Assembly: GCA_024639745.1 (NCBI GenBank)
Contig: JAHEHW010000047.1
Coordinates: 1-8,586 of the forward strand
Reading direction: 5' to 3'
Source: Salaquimonas sp.
GTDB lineage: Bacteria; Pseudomonadota; Alphaproteobacteria; Rhizobiales; Rhizobiaceae
Length of the DNA stretch: 8,586 nt
Below are positions 1-6,855 of the stretch, one piece after another; the stretch's first letter is position 1; each line of letters begins with the position of its first letter. The notes under the pieces were generated by a model. The model had not been told where the DNA came from. It saw only the letters and a program-made list of their open reading frames with translations, and ran no database searches. Both the position numbers and the translations under genes were made by a program.

Positions 1-654
1 CGCAAGGCGAAACCACTGAAGCCGGCGCAACTACGTGCGCTGGAAACGGTGATGCCCGAACGGGGCATCAATACCGATGAGCCCGCTCCTGCGGATCTAC
101 GAAATCTTTTTCCGGATGGCTCTGAGAGCGTTTTCCTCGAAATCGGCTTTGGTGGCGGAGAGCATCTGATCAACAGGGCGGAGCGCAACCCCGACGATGG
201 CTTTATCGGGTGCGAACCATTCTTGAATGGCCTCGCAAAGGCTGCTGCGGCCATTCAAGCAAAAGAGAATTCAAATATCAGGCTTTACGATAGGGACGCG
301 ACCGAACTCCTCGACTGGTTGCCTAGTGAAAGCGTGGACGGTATCGACCTTCTTTATCCGGATCCCTGGCCAAAACGCCGGCATTGGAAGCGTCGTTTCG
401 TAAATCCGGAAAATCTGGATCGATTTTCGCGAGTGCTCAGGCCTGGCGGGATATTCCGGTTCGCGTCGGATATCGATCACTATGTTAATTGGACGCTGCG
501 GCACTTCTTTCTCCGGTCCGATTTTGAATGGCTTGCCAATGGGCCGTCGGACTGGCGCGACCCGTTCGAACACTGGCAATCGACGCGTTACGAGCAAAAG
601 GCAATCAGGGCCGGCCGCATACCCGCTTACCTGCGTTTTCGGAAGAAAATCTGA
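1..654 (+). CDS. trmB: tRNA (guanine-N7-)-methyltransferase TrmB, 5' end outside the window
   Basis: TrmB is a SAM-dependent enzyme that makes m7G at position 46 in the variable loop of tRNAs. The frame is open from base 1 and already reads [15 protein letters not shown] before the first possible starts (GTG 49, ATG 52). Rhizobial TrmB proteins carry a similar basic KPL segment near their N-terminus, so the true start lies left of the window and about 15-20 residues are missing. Visible hallmarks are the SAM-binding loop [11 protein letters not shown] (bases 136-168), the family signature [14 protein letters not shown] (from 355) and the C-terminal TRYEQKA segment (from 583), which carries the conserved T-x-Y-E. 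It ends with TGA at 652-654. No terminator is seen directly behind it; the next hairpin (739-768) lies beyond a new promoter and could also stop trmB transcripts. Identity is near certain; only the start is unknown. Confidence 0.96.
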   Translation, partial: RKAKPLKPAQLRALETVMPERGINTDEPAPADLRNLFPDGSESVFLEIGFGGGEHLINRAERNPDDGFIGCEPFLNGLAKAAAAIQAKENSNIRLYDRDATELLDWLPSESVDGIDLLYPDPWPKRRHWKRRFVNPENLDRFSRVLRPGGIFRFASDIDHYVNWTLRHFFLRSDFEWLANGPSDWRDPFEHWQSTRYEQKAIRAGRIPAYLRFRKKI

Positions 655-684
655 TATCCCGTCTCGTTTAAAAGGCAATAATTC

Positions 685-713
685 TTGCAAATCGGAACAA
701 CGAAGAGTATATG
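685..713 (+). promoter_or_regulatory. Candidate sigma-70-type promoter of the rimP-nusA-infB operon
   Basis: The -35 box TTGCAA (685-690) and -10 box TATATG (708-713) are separated by exactly 17 bases. Each matches the vegetative consensus at 4 of 6 positions. The implied transcription start is near 719-721, downstream of trmB and about 105 bases before rimP. It is the best promoter match I found in the 170-base gap, and its position between genes fits a separate promoter for the operon. The start site itself is inferred. Confidence 0.55.
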
Positions 714-738
714 CCTCCTACATCTCTGGCGTTAAGCA

Positions 739-768
739 GAGTGGGCGCCCCGGCACCCGCTCTTTTTT
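739..768 (+). terminator. Terminator-like hairpin in the rimP leader (possible attenuator)
   Basis: Bases 739-749 (GAGTGGGCGCC) pair with 752-762 (GGCACCCGCTC), with one U-G wobble and one C-A mismatch. The innermost pair must open to give a 4-base loop. Six T residues follow (763-768). This is the form of an intrinsic terminator. It sits about 20 bases after the inferred transcription start and 56 bases before the rimP start codon. It could therefore stop trmB transcripts, or act as an attenuator that lets only part of the new transcripts into the operon. The operon encodes NusA, which is known to stimulate pausing and termination at hairpins, so feedback is plausible but inferred. Confidence 0.7.
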
Positions 769-824
769 GTTGTTGAACGGAGATTTCAGGATCGTAGAAC
801 AACTTCGGATATCCATACCGGCGC

Positions 825-1412
825 ATGAGCAAATTTGAAGAAAGACTGATTGTCGAGGAAGGCCGTGAGGCGCGCGTTGCTGCGATCATCGAGCCCGAGA
901 TTGAGGCGCTCGGATTTCGGCTTGTGCGGGTGAGGCTTTCCCAGATGAACGGATTGACCTTGCAGATAATGGCGGAGCGGCCAGACGGCACAATGAGCGT
1001 CGAGGACTGTGAGACTGTATCGAATGCGATTTCGCCGCTTTTGGATGTGGAAGACCCGATACCATCTGCATATCACCTCGAAATTTCTTCGCCAGGCATT
1101 GATCGGCCATTAGTTCGCCGAAGTGATTTTGAACAGTGGGCGGGACACGTTGCGAAGGTGGAGACAAGCCGTCTGATTTACGGGCGCAAGCGGTTCAAGG
1201 GTCAAATCCTCGGTGTTCATGGCGACGATGTGCGTTTCCGCCGCGACGACGCCAGCGCCGAAGAGAAACCGGAATTCGAACTTGCTCTTCGGGATCTAGC
1301 TGAAGCGAAATTGGTCCTTTCCGAGGACCTGATCCGGGAAGCCCTGCGCCGCGACAAGGCGCTTCGCAAGGCGAACCAGATGGATGAAGAAGATACTGGA
1401 CCCGACGCCTGA
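825..1412 (+). CDS. rimP: Ribosome maturation factor RimP
   Basis: RimP (formerly YhbC/P15a) binds the 30S subunit during assembly and helps late maturation, including S12 docking. The 195-residue product has the family layout. The N-terminal alpha/beta domain (about residues 15-95) contains RLVRVRLS, the [15 protein letters not shown] strand-turn and the strongly conserved [14 protein letters not shown] (83-96). An SH3-like C-terminal domain (about 97-170) follows, then a charged tail. ATG 825 is the first usable start: an in-frame TAG lies at 795-797 and no ATG, GTG or TTG occurs between them. No convincing Shine-Dalgarno sequence stands at normal distance; the nearest GGAG (779-782) is too far away. 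It is the first gene of the nusA operon, as in most bacteria, with a 62-base gap to nusA. Confidence 0.97.
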   Translation: MSKFEERLIVEEGREARVAAIIEPEIEALGFRLVRVRLSQMNGLTLQIMAERPDGTMSVEDCETVSNAISPLLDVEDPIPSAYHLEISSPGIDRPLVRRSDFEQWAGHVAKVETSRLIYGRKRFKGQILGVHGDDVRFRRDDASAEEKPEFELALRDLAEAKLVLSEDLIREALRRDKALRKANQMDEEDTGPDA

Positions 1413-1436
1413 TTTAGCGGCGAGATTTCAAACATG

Positions 1437-1459
1437 TGCGCCGAATTGACAAAGGCGCA
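1437..1459 (+). other. Hairpin directly upstream of the nusA ribosome binding site
   Basis: TGCGCC (1437-1442) and GGCGCA (1454-1459) form a perfect 6-bp stem with an 11-base loop. The stem ends three bases before the purine-rich AGGAG (1463-1467) that serves nusA. There is no U-tract, so it is not a terminator. It could limit RNA decay or tune access to the nusA start. Six base pairs can arise by chance in a GC-rich genome. Confidence 0.4.
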
Positions 1460-1462
1460 AAG

Positions 1463-1467
1463 AGGAG
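1463..1467 (+). promoter_or_regulatory. Ribosome binding site fixing the nusA start
   Basis: AGGAG lies 7 bases before ATG 1475. It selects this start over the in-frame GTG at 1436, which would add 13 residues (MRRIDKGAKRRTN) and has no such site in front of it. Confidence 0.85.
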
Positions 1468-1474
1468 AACGAAC

Positions 1475-3097
1475 ATGGCCGTTAGTGCTAACCGACTGGA
1501 ATTGCTGCAGATCGCCGATGCAGTCGCGCGTGAGAAATCGATCGACCGCACCATCGTCATCGAAGCGATGGCGGACGCGATCCAGAAAGCTGCTCGCTCG
1601 CGCTATGGTCAGGAAACGAATGTGAAGGTCGACATCGACCCGAAAACCGGCGAAATCAAGCTCCAGCGTCTGCTCGAGGTGGTCGAGAATGTTGAGGATT
1701 ACACCACGCAGATTCCACTGGACCTTGCCCGAGACAAAGAACCGGAAGCGCAAATCGGCGACTTCATCAGCGAGCCTTTGCCGCCGATGGACTTTGGCCG
1801 TATCGCGGCCCAGTCGGCAAAACAGGTAATCGTCCAGAAGGTCCGCGAGGCCGAGCGCGATCAACAGTATGACGAGTTCAAGGATCGCGTTGGCGAGATC
1901 GTCAATGGCACCGTCAAACGCGTTGAATATGGCAACGTCATTGTCGATCTCGGCAAGGGAGAGGCGATTATTCGTCGCGACGAAACCATCCCACGTGAAA
2001 CGTTCAGATATGGCGACAGGGTAAGGGCCTATATTTACGACGTCCGGCGGGAACAGCGAGGCCCCCAGATATTCCTTTCGCGCACGCATCCTCAATTCAT
2101 GGCGAAGCTTTTCGCAATGGAAGTGCCGGAAATCTATGACGGTGTGATCGAAATTCGATCGGTTGCCCGTGATCCGGGATCACGCGCTAAAATCGCGGTG
2201 ATTTCGAACGATTCTTCGATCGATCCGGTCGGGGCGTGTGTGGGCATGCGCGGCAGTCGTGTGCAGGCGGTCGTCGGCGAATTACAGGGTGAGAAGATCG
2301 ATATCATTCCGTGGTCACCCGATGCCGCGAGCTTTATCGTCAACGCGCTTCAGCCGGCCGAGGTCAGCAAGGTTGTTCTTGACGAGGATGCCGAGCGCAT
2401 TGACGTAGTCGTTCCCGACGATCAGCTGTCGTTGGCGATCGGCCGGCGCGGCCAGAATGTGCGGCTTGCTTCGCAGCTTACCGGCTGGGACATCGACATC
2501 ATGACCGAGCAGGAAGAAAGCGAGCGACGCCAGGCGGAGTTCACCGAGAACACCAACACCTTCATGGATGCCCTCAATGTCGATGAAATGGTGGCGCAGC
2601 TTCTGGCTTCCGAAGGTTTCGGTTCGGTCGAAGAAGTCGCCTATGTTGATGAAGACGAGATTTCGATGATTGAAGGTTTCGATTCGGAAACGGCCGAGGA
2701 ACTTCAGGCGCGGGCGCGCGAGTTCCTGGAACGTCGCGAGCAGGAATTGGACAACGAGCGCAAATCGCTTGGGGTTTCCGATGATCTCAGGGAGATCGAT
2801 GGGCTTACCACAGAGATGTTGGTCAAGCTCGGAAAGGAAGATATCAAATCGCTGGAAGATTTCGCAGGCTGTGCTGTTGATGATCTCTGCGGCTGGACAG
2901 AGCGCAAGGACGGCGAGGTCAAACGTTTCGAAGGCGCCTTGAGCGAGTTCAAGGTTTCGCGTGTCGATGCCGAGAACATGATCATGCAGGCCCGTATAAA
3001 AGCCGGCTGGATTACGGAAGAAGAACTTTCCGTGCAGGAAGAAGAAGGAGCAGAGGAAACCGCTTCGGAAGACGCTGAGACGGAAACTGCCAGCTAA
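1475..3097 (+). CDS. nusA: Transcription termination/antitermination factor NusA
   Basis: NusA binds RNA polymerase near the RNA exit channel and controls pausing, intrinsic termination and, with Nus partners, rRNA antitermination. The 540-residue protein starts MAVSANRLELLQIADAV. Domains in order are the polymerase-binding N-terminal domain (about 1-130), an S1 RNA-binding domain (about 139-205), a first KH domain with GMRG (257-260), a second KH domain with GRRG (323-326), two helix-hairpin-helix units of the kind seen in proteobacteria (about 366-430 and 430-505) and a very acidic tail from about 513. The size is close to that of other rhizobial NusA proteins. Start choice rests on the AGGAG at 1463-1467 and on the usual N-terminus. 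It is followed after 20 bases by the ylxR-type gene. NusA could regulate its own operon at the hairpin at 739-768, but this is inference. Confidence 0.98.
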   Translation: MAVSANRLELLQIADAVAREKSIDRTIVIEAMADAIQKAARSRYGQETNVKVDIDPKTGEIKLQRLLEVVENVEDYTTQIPLDLARDKEPEAQIGDFISEPLPPMDFGRIAAQSAKQVIVQKVREAERDQQYDEFKDRVGEIVNGTVKRVEYGNVIVDLGKGEAIIRRDETIPRETFRYGDRVRAYIYDVRREQRGPQIFLSRTHPQFMAKLFAMEVPEIYDGVIEIRSVARDPGSRAKIAVISNDSSIDPVGACVGMRGSRVQAVVGELQGEKIDIIPWSPDAASFIVNALQPAEVSKVVLDEDAERIDVVVPDDQLSLAIGRRGQNVRLASQLTGWDIDIMTEQEESERRQAEFTENTNTFMDALNVDEMVAQLLASEGFGSVEEVAYVDEDEISMIEGFDSETAEELQARAREFLERREQELDNERKSLGVSDDLREIDGLTTEMLVKLGKEDIKSLEDFAGCAVDDLCGWTERKDGEVKRFEGALSEFKVSRVDAENMIMQARIKAGWITEEELSVQEEEGAEETASEDAETETAS

Positions 3098-3106
3098 GCG
3101 TCGAAC

Positions 3107-3111
3107 GGAGG
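3107..3111 (+). promoter_or_regulatory. Ribosome binding site supporting a GTG start for the YlxR-type gene
   Basis: GGAGG lies 6 bases before GTG 3118, inside the 20-base nusA-ylxR gap. A strong site at ideal distance makes the GTG the likely start. The short gap suggests that ribosomes finishing nusA may reinitiate here. Confidence 0.85.
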
Positions 3112-3117
3112 CGCCCC

Positions 3118-3765
3118 GTGAGCAAAAAAGCTGGTACGAAGGAACGGATCTGCATTCTATCAAAACGGGCATTGTCTTGTGAATGCCTCGTCCGTTTCGT
3201 GGTTTCCCCGGCAGGCGCGGTCACACCGGATCTGAAGGGAAACCTGCCAGGGCGGGGTGTATGGGTTGAAGCGAAGCGGGCTTGTATCGCCGAAGCGGTG
3301 AAAAAAAAGCTTTTCGCCAAGGCATTCAAGCGGGAGGTCGCTGCTGACGCGGCACTTCCCGATCTGGTCGGAAGACTGCTAAAAGCGCGCGCTCTCAAAG
3401 CTCTCGCGATGGCCCGGAAAGCCGGACAATTGACATCCGGCTTCACCAAGGTTGAGTCTGCGGCCAGAACCGGGAAGGCAATTCTGATCCTGCATGCCGC
3501 CGACGCGGCACGGGATGGACGGCGGAAAATCGGCGCTGCGATAAAAGCGTCGGAAAAACATGAGGGTATGCCGGGGTTCATCAGGCCCCAAGCGATGGTT
3601 TGCCTCGAAAACCAGGAGATGGGCAAAGCGCTTGGCCTGGAAAATGTGATGCATGCCGCTGCGTTTGAGGGAGGGGCAGCGCGTCATCTTATTGCGGCGA
3701 TAGAGCGTCTGGAACGATATGACGGCGATTCGGATATGACATCATCGGCGCCGCCAATGGACTGA
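3118..3765 (+). CDS. YlxR (DUF448) and YlxQ/L7Ae-like fused RNA-binding protein
   Basis: This 215-residue protein has two parts. Residues about 7-80 match the YlxR/DUF448 family: an ERICILSKR opening where many relatives have R-x-C-x-x-C, then PDLKGNLPGRGVWV with the conserved G-R-G at 45-47, then a basic helix (KKKLFAKAFKREV). Residues about 90-196 resemble the L7Ae/YlxQ fold, with ARKAGQLTSGFTKVESA and GKAILILHAADAA. In Bacillus, ylxR and ylxQ are separate neighbours between nusA and infB, so this single gene in the same slot looks like their fusion, a form usual in alphaproteobacteria. YlxR of Firmicutes has been linked to RNA binding and transcription of RNase P RNA; the role in proteobacteria is unclear. 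The gene starts with GTG behind a strong GGAGG. The C-terminal tail (DGDSDMTSSAPPMD) is acidic and probably disordered. Family assignment is firm, function is not. Confidence 0.9.
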   Translation: MSKKAGTKERICILSKRALSCECLVRFVVSPAGAVTPDLKGNLPGRGVWVEAKRACIAEAVKKKLFAKAFKREVAADAALPDLVGRLLKARALKALAMARKAGQLTSGFTKVESAARTGKAILILHAADAARDGRRKIGAAIKASEKHEGMPGFIRPQAMVCLENQEMGKALGLENVMHAAAFEGGAARHLIAAIERLERYDGDSDMTSSAPPMD

Positions 3766-3868
3766 CATTTGGCATATGGCCAATTGGGACTGGATTTTTT
3801 GGGTTGAAGGGTCCAAAAAGCGCACAAACCTCCGGTATATGACCGGCAGAAAAGGAATTGGTACCTGA
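3766..3868 (+). promoter_or_regulatory. Gap before infB with two inverted repeats and a weak promoter match
   Basis: This 103-base gap is the longest inside the rimP-truB unit and is visibly richer in A and T than the genes. It holds a small inverted repeat TTGGC-ATATG-GCCAA (3769-3783) and a 7-bp AU-rich stem TTTTTGG (3796-3802) / CCAAAAA (3813-3819) with a 10-base loop. A weak promoter match is TTGGCA (3769-3774), 18 bases, GATTTT (3793-3798), with 5/6 and 3/6 fits. AAAGGA (3851-3856) precedes the infB ATG by 12 bases, a rather long spacing. A secondary infB promoter or leader is possible but not shown. Confidence 0.3.
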
Positions 3869-6385
3869 ATGAGCGAAGATAAAAACGACGAGAAACTCAG
3901 CGTCAAGCCGAAAAAGACACTAAGCCTGCGTGGTGGCGGCGTCTCTCAGGGCACCGTGCGCCAGAGCTTTTCACACGGTCGCTCCAAATCGGTCGTGGTG
4001 GAAACCCGCAAGCGGCGTATAAATAAGCCGCAAGCCGAGGCGCCGGCGATCGAAAAACCAGTGGCCAAGCCTGCTCCCGCCAAGCAAGAGGCGCCGCAGC
4101 CGACAAAGCCGTCCGAGGCCATTCCTTCGAACCTGTCAAAAGGCGAGATGGAAGCGCGGATGCGCGCGCTTGAGGAGGCAAAGGCAGGCGAAGAGGAAGA
4201 AGCACGCAAGGCCAAGGAAGAAGCTGCCCGCCGGGCGGAACTCGACGAACGCCGCCGCGCTGATCGCGAAGAGCAGAAGCGGCGCGAGGAAGAAGCTGCA
4301 AAGCGTGAAGAAGAACAACGCGAAGCTGCGGAGCTTGCAGCGAGCGAAGCGGCAAGTGTGGCCGCGGTCGAGCAGCCTCAGCGCCGCCAGAAGCACGAAG
4401 AACCCAAGGTCAAGGAACTTAAGCCTTTCGAGCGCAAGAAGCCCGAAGAGCACGAAAGAACTTCCAAGCCCAAAGGTGGTAACGATCGCCGGCGCACCAA
4501 GCTGACACTTTCCAACGCCCTCGACGAAGGAAGCGGTCGCGGTCCTTCGCTTGCGGCACTGCGGCGCCGTCAGGAAAAAGCGAAACGCGCTGCCATGGGC
4601 CAGAGCAGCGGGCCTCGGGAAAAGATTTCCCGCGAAGTTCAGTTGCCTGAAACGATCACGATCCAGGAGCTGGCTTCCCGCATGTCTGAGCGCTCGGTCG
4701 ATGTGATCAAGTATCTGATGAAAGAAGGACAGATGCTGAAGCCCGGCGACGTGATCGATGCCGATATGGCGGAACTCATCGCCCAGGAATTCGGCCATAC
4801 CGTACGGCGTGTCTCGGAATCCGATGTCGAGGAAGGTCTGTTCGACGGCCCGGACCCGGAAGGCGATTTGGTATCCCGCCCACCGGTCGTGACGATCATG
4901 GGCCATGTCGATCACGGCAAGACATCGCTTCTCGATGCCATCCGTAAAGCCAATGTCGTAAAAGGCGAGGCTGGCGGCATCACGCAGCATATCGGGGCCT
5001 ATCAGGTAGAACAGGACGGTCAGAAGATCACCTTCATCGACACGCCCGGCCACGAGGCATTCACTTCAATGCGGGCTCGGGGCGCTCAAGCAACCGACAT
5101 CGCCATTCTGGTTGTAGCGGCAGACGACGGTGTCATGCCGCAGACGATCGAGTCGATCAATCACGCTAAGGCAGCCGGCGTTCCGATCATTGTCGCCATC
5201 AACAAGATGGACAAAGAAGCCGCTGACCCGAACAGGGTGCGCACGGAACTCCTGCAGCACGAAGTGTTCGTGGAATCCATGGGCGGTGAAGTACTTGATG
5301 TCGAGGTGTCTGCCATGAAAGGCACCAATCTCGACAAGTTGCTCGAAACCGTTCTCCTGCAGGCCGAATTGCTTGAACTCAAAGCCAATCCGAACCGGAC
5401 GGCAGAAGGCACAATCATCGAATCCCAGCTCGACAAGGGCCGTGGCCCTGTCGCGACCGTCCTCGTCAATCGCGGTACACTTCACAAGGGCGATATCGTG
5501 GTCGCGGGCAATGAGTGGGGACGCGTTCGGGCGCTGGTGAATGATCTCGGCAGCCAGGTCGACGATGCAGGACCTTCGGCACCCGTTGAGATTCTCGGGC
5601 TTTCCGGCGCGCCGAGCGCTGGCGAGCGATTTGCAGTGGTCGACAACGAAGCACGGGCACGCGAGATTTCCGACTACCGTCAGCGGCTTGCCCGCGAAAA
5701 AGCGGTTGCGCAGCAGGCCGGATCACGCGGTTCGCTCGAGCAAATGATGAACCAGCTCCAGAATAACGATACCCAGGAAGCGGCTGTCGTTGTGAAAGCG
5801 GATGTTCAGGGTTCGGTCGAAGCGATTGAGCAGGCGTTGCAGAAACTCTCGAATGAAGAGGTCGTCGCCAAGGTTGTGCACGGCGCGGTTGGCGGTATCA
5901 CCGAGTCGGATGTTGCCCTGGCAGCCGCGTCGAATGCCCCAATCCTGGCGTTCAACGTGCGCGCCAACAAGCAGGCCAAGGAAGCAGCGCAGCGTGACGG
6001 CATCGAGATTCGTTACTATTCGATCATTTACGATCTTGTCGACGACATGAAAGGTGTCCTGAGTGGCATGCTTTCGCCGGAGCGCCGCGAGACCTTCCTC
6101 GGCTACGCCGAAATTCTCGAAGTCTTCAATGTCTCCAAGGTCGGCAAAGTCGCCGGCTGCCGGGTCACCGAAGGCAAAGTGGAACGCGGTTCCGGCGTAC
6201 GCCTGCTGCGCGACGATGTCGTTATCCACGAAGGCAAGCTCTCGACCCTAAAGCGGTTCAAGGACGAAGTGGCCGAAGTACCTGCGGGACAGGAGTGCGG
6301 CATGGCGTTCGAAAACTACCAGGACATCCGCGAGGGCGATCAGATCGAGTGCTTCCGCGTCGAACATATCAAGCGGTCGCTCTAA
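3869..6385 (+). CDS. infB: Translation initiation factor IF-2
   Basis: IF2 is the GTPase that brings fMet-tRNA to the 30S start complex and promotes 50S joining. The 838-residue protein opens with the alphaproteobacterial [12 protein letters not shown] and [17 protein letters not shown] segments. Next comes a long, highly charged E/K/R/A region likely to be helical or coiled coil (about 92-170), then the IF2_N module starting [14 protein letters not shown] (about 255-321). The GTPase domain has G1 GHVDHGKT (345-352), G2 GGITQ (369-373), G3 DTPGHE (391-396), G4 NKMD (445-448) and G5 SAMK (481-484). Domain II (about 512-600), domain III from [16 protein letters not shown] (about 637) and the fMet-binding C-terminal domain from GYAEILEVF (745) follow. 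All GTPase motifs are intact. ATG 3869 fits the conserved N-terminus. Shorter forms from internal starts occur in enterobacteria; here ATG 4148 (Met94) would be a candidate, unproven. Confidence 0.98.
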   Translation: MSEDKNDEKLSVKPKKTLSLRGGGVSQGTVRQSFSHGRSKSVVVETRKRRINKPQAEAPAIEKPVAKPAPAKQEAPQPTKPSEAIPSNLSKGEMEARMRALEEAKAGEEEEARKAKEEAARRAELDERRRADREEQKRREEEAAKREEEQREAAELAASEAASVAAVEQPQRRQKHEEPKVKELKPFERKKPEEHERTSKPKGGNDRRRTKLTLSNALDEGSGRGPSLAALRRRQEKAKRAAMGQSSGPREKISREVQLPETITIQELASRMSERSVDVIKYLMKEGQMLKPGDVIDADMAELIAQEFGHTVRRVSESDVEEGLFDGPDPEGDLVSRPPVVTIMGHVDHGKTSLLDAIRKANVVKGEAGGITQHIGAYQVEQDGQKITFIDTPGHEAFTSMRARGAQATDIAILVVAADDGVMPQTIESINHAKAAGVPIIVAINKMDKEAADPNRVRTELLQHEVFVESMGGEVLDVEVSAMKGTNLDKLLETVLLQAELLELKANPNRTAEGTIIESQLDKGRGPVATVLVNRGTLHKGDIVVAGNEWGRVRALVNDLGSQVDDAGPSAPVEILGLSGAPSAGERFAVVDNEARAREISDYRQRLAREKAVAQQAGSRGSLEQMMNQLQNNDTQEAAVVVKADVQGSVEAIEQALQKLSNEEVVAKVVHGAVGGITESDVALAAASNAPILAFNVRANKQAKEAAQRDGIEIRYYSIIYDLVDDMKGVLSGMLSPERRETFLGYAEILEVFNVSKVGKVAGCRVTEGKVERGSGVRLLRDDVVIHEGKLSTLKRFKDEVAEVPAGQECGMAFENYQDIREGDQIECFRVEHIKRSL

Positions 6386-6399
6386 TCGGCTAAAACTCG

Positions 6400-6424
6400 C
6401 CGCTTCGGTCCGAACCCGGAGCGG
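6400..6424 (+). other. Hairpin abutting the rbfA ribosome binding site
   Basis: CCGCTTCGG (6400-6408) pairs with CCGGAGCGG (6416-6424): nine base pairs including one U-G wobble, with a 7-base loop. The stem ends one base before the purine-rich GGAAAGGG (6426-6433) of rbfA, and no U-tract follows. It therefore looks like a processing, stability or translation-control element in the infB-rbfA gap rather than a terminator. Confidence 0.55.
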
Positions 6425-6425
6425 T

Positions 6426-6433
6426 GGAAAGGG
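6426..6433 (+). promoter_or_regulatory. Ribosome binding site fixing the rbfA start
   Basis: GGAAAGGG stands 5 bases before ATG 6439. It rules out the in-frame GTG at 6424, which would lie inside the hairpin arm and overlap this site. Confidence 0.8.
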
Positions 6434-6438
6434 TTATC

Positions 6439-6855
6439 ATGTCACGTTCACAGATTGGCTCCCGCGGCCCCTCTCAACGTCAGTTGCGGGTGGGCGAATT
6501 AGTGCGCCATGCGCTGACACAACTGCTGCAACGTCAGGAAATTCCGGATCGGACGCTTGAAAAAACGCTTCTTTCGGTCACCGAGGTCTCGATGTCGCCG
6601 GATCTTAAGATCGCCACGGTGTTTCTGAAGCCGCTGGGCGATGCCGACGAACATGCAGTGATCAAGGCGCTTGCCCGTAATCAGAAATTCATTCGCGGTC
6701 GGCTTGCACCGGCACTGGGACAAATCAAATACATGCCGGAGTTTCGGTTTCGGATCGATACCAGCTTCGAGAACTATGCCCGGATCGACGAATTGCTCAG
6801 ACGACCAAGCGTTGCGCGGGATCTGGACAAAGATGGCGGCGAGGAAGAGGAATGA
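6439..6855 (+). CDS. rbfA: 30S ribosome-binding factor RbfA
   Basis: RbfA binds the 30S subunit, aids 16S 5'-end processing and late assembly, and is needed for growth in the cold in E. coli. The 138-residue product covers the single KH-like family domain (about 13-122): [14 protein letters not shown] at the start, the strand [16 protein letters not shown] (52-67), the helix-kink-helix [14 protein letters not shown] (77-90) and the signature [14 protein letters not shown] (98-111). A short acidic tail ends in four glutamates. It starts 53 bases after infB, behind a hairpin and a strong purine-rich site. Its TGA overlaps the truB start in ATGA (6852-6855), so translation of the two is probably coupled. 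The gene order infB-rbfA-truB is the standard bacterial one. Confidence 0.97.
   Translation: MSRSQIGSRGPSQRQLRVGELVRHALTQLLQRQEIPDRTLEKTLLSVTEVSMSPDLKIATVFLKPLGDADEHAVIKALARNQKFIRGRLAPALGQIKYMPEFRFRIDTSFENYARIDELLRRPSVARDLDKDGGEEEE

Noticed and set aside
49..654. trmB starting at GTG 49 or ATG 52
   Set aside because: The frame is open to base 1 and the upstream residues look like the normal TrmB N-terminus, so the gene is simply cut by the window edge.
711..776. A 21-codon leader peptide (MPPTSLALSRV...) across the rimP leader hairpin
   Set aside because: Its ATG lies within the -10 box of the proposed promoter, so it would not be in that transcript. It has no ribosome binding site and no run of regulatory codons.
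807..814. GGATATCC before rimP and again before rpsO (7949-7956) as a shared site
   Set aside because: An 8-base palindrome seen twice at different distances from the start codons (10 bases versus 1 base) is too little to claim a common element.
1446..1474. Perfect TTGACA (1446-1451) as a promoter for nusA
   Set aside because: At 17 bases distance the sequence is ACGAAC, which is not a -10 box, and the region is taken up by a hairpin loop and the ribosome binding site.
1436..1474. nusA starting at GTG 1436
   Set aside because: It would add 13 residues that are not typical of NusA, and the good AGGAG serves ATG 1475.
1434..1625. Small + strand reading frame starting ATG 1434
   Set aside because: It overlaps nusA almost entirely in another frame, has no ribosome binding site and resembles nothing known to me.
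1217..2095. 292-codon open frame on the - strand across rimP and nusA
   Set aside because: It crosses the boundary of two well-identified genes and the product resembles no family I know; it is a shadow of codon bias.
2315..3172. 285-codon open frame on the - strand opposite the end of nusA
   Set aside because: Antisense shadow over the second KH and helix-hairpin-helix regions of NusA, with no independent support.
4142..4360. Repetitive-looking purine-rich DNA in the first part of infB
   Set aside because: It comes from runs of Glu, Lys, Arg and Ala codons in the charged IF2 linker, not from a DNA repeat unit.
4136..5053. 305-codon open frame on the - strand opposite infB
   Set aside because: Long antisense frames are expected opposite GC-biased coding sequence. 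The + strand here encodes the IF2 N-terminal region and the start of its GTPase domain, and the antisense product shows no recognisable motif.
6424..6438. rbfA starting at GTG 6424
   Set aside because: This codon overlaps the hairpin arm and the ribosome binding site of ATG 6439; the shorter form fits the family.
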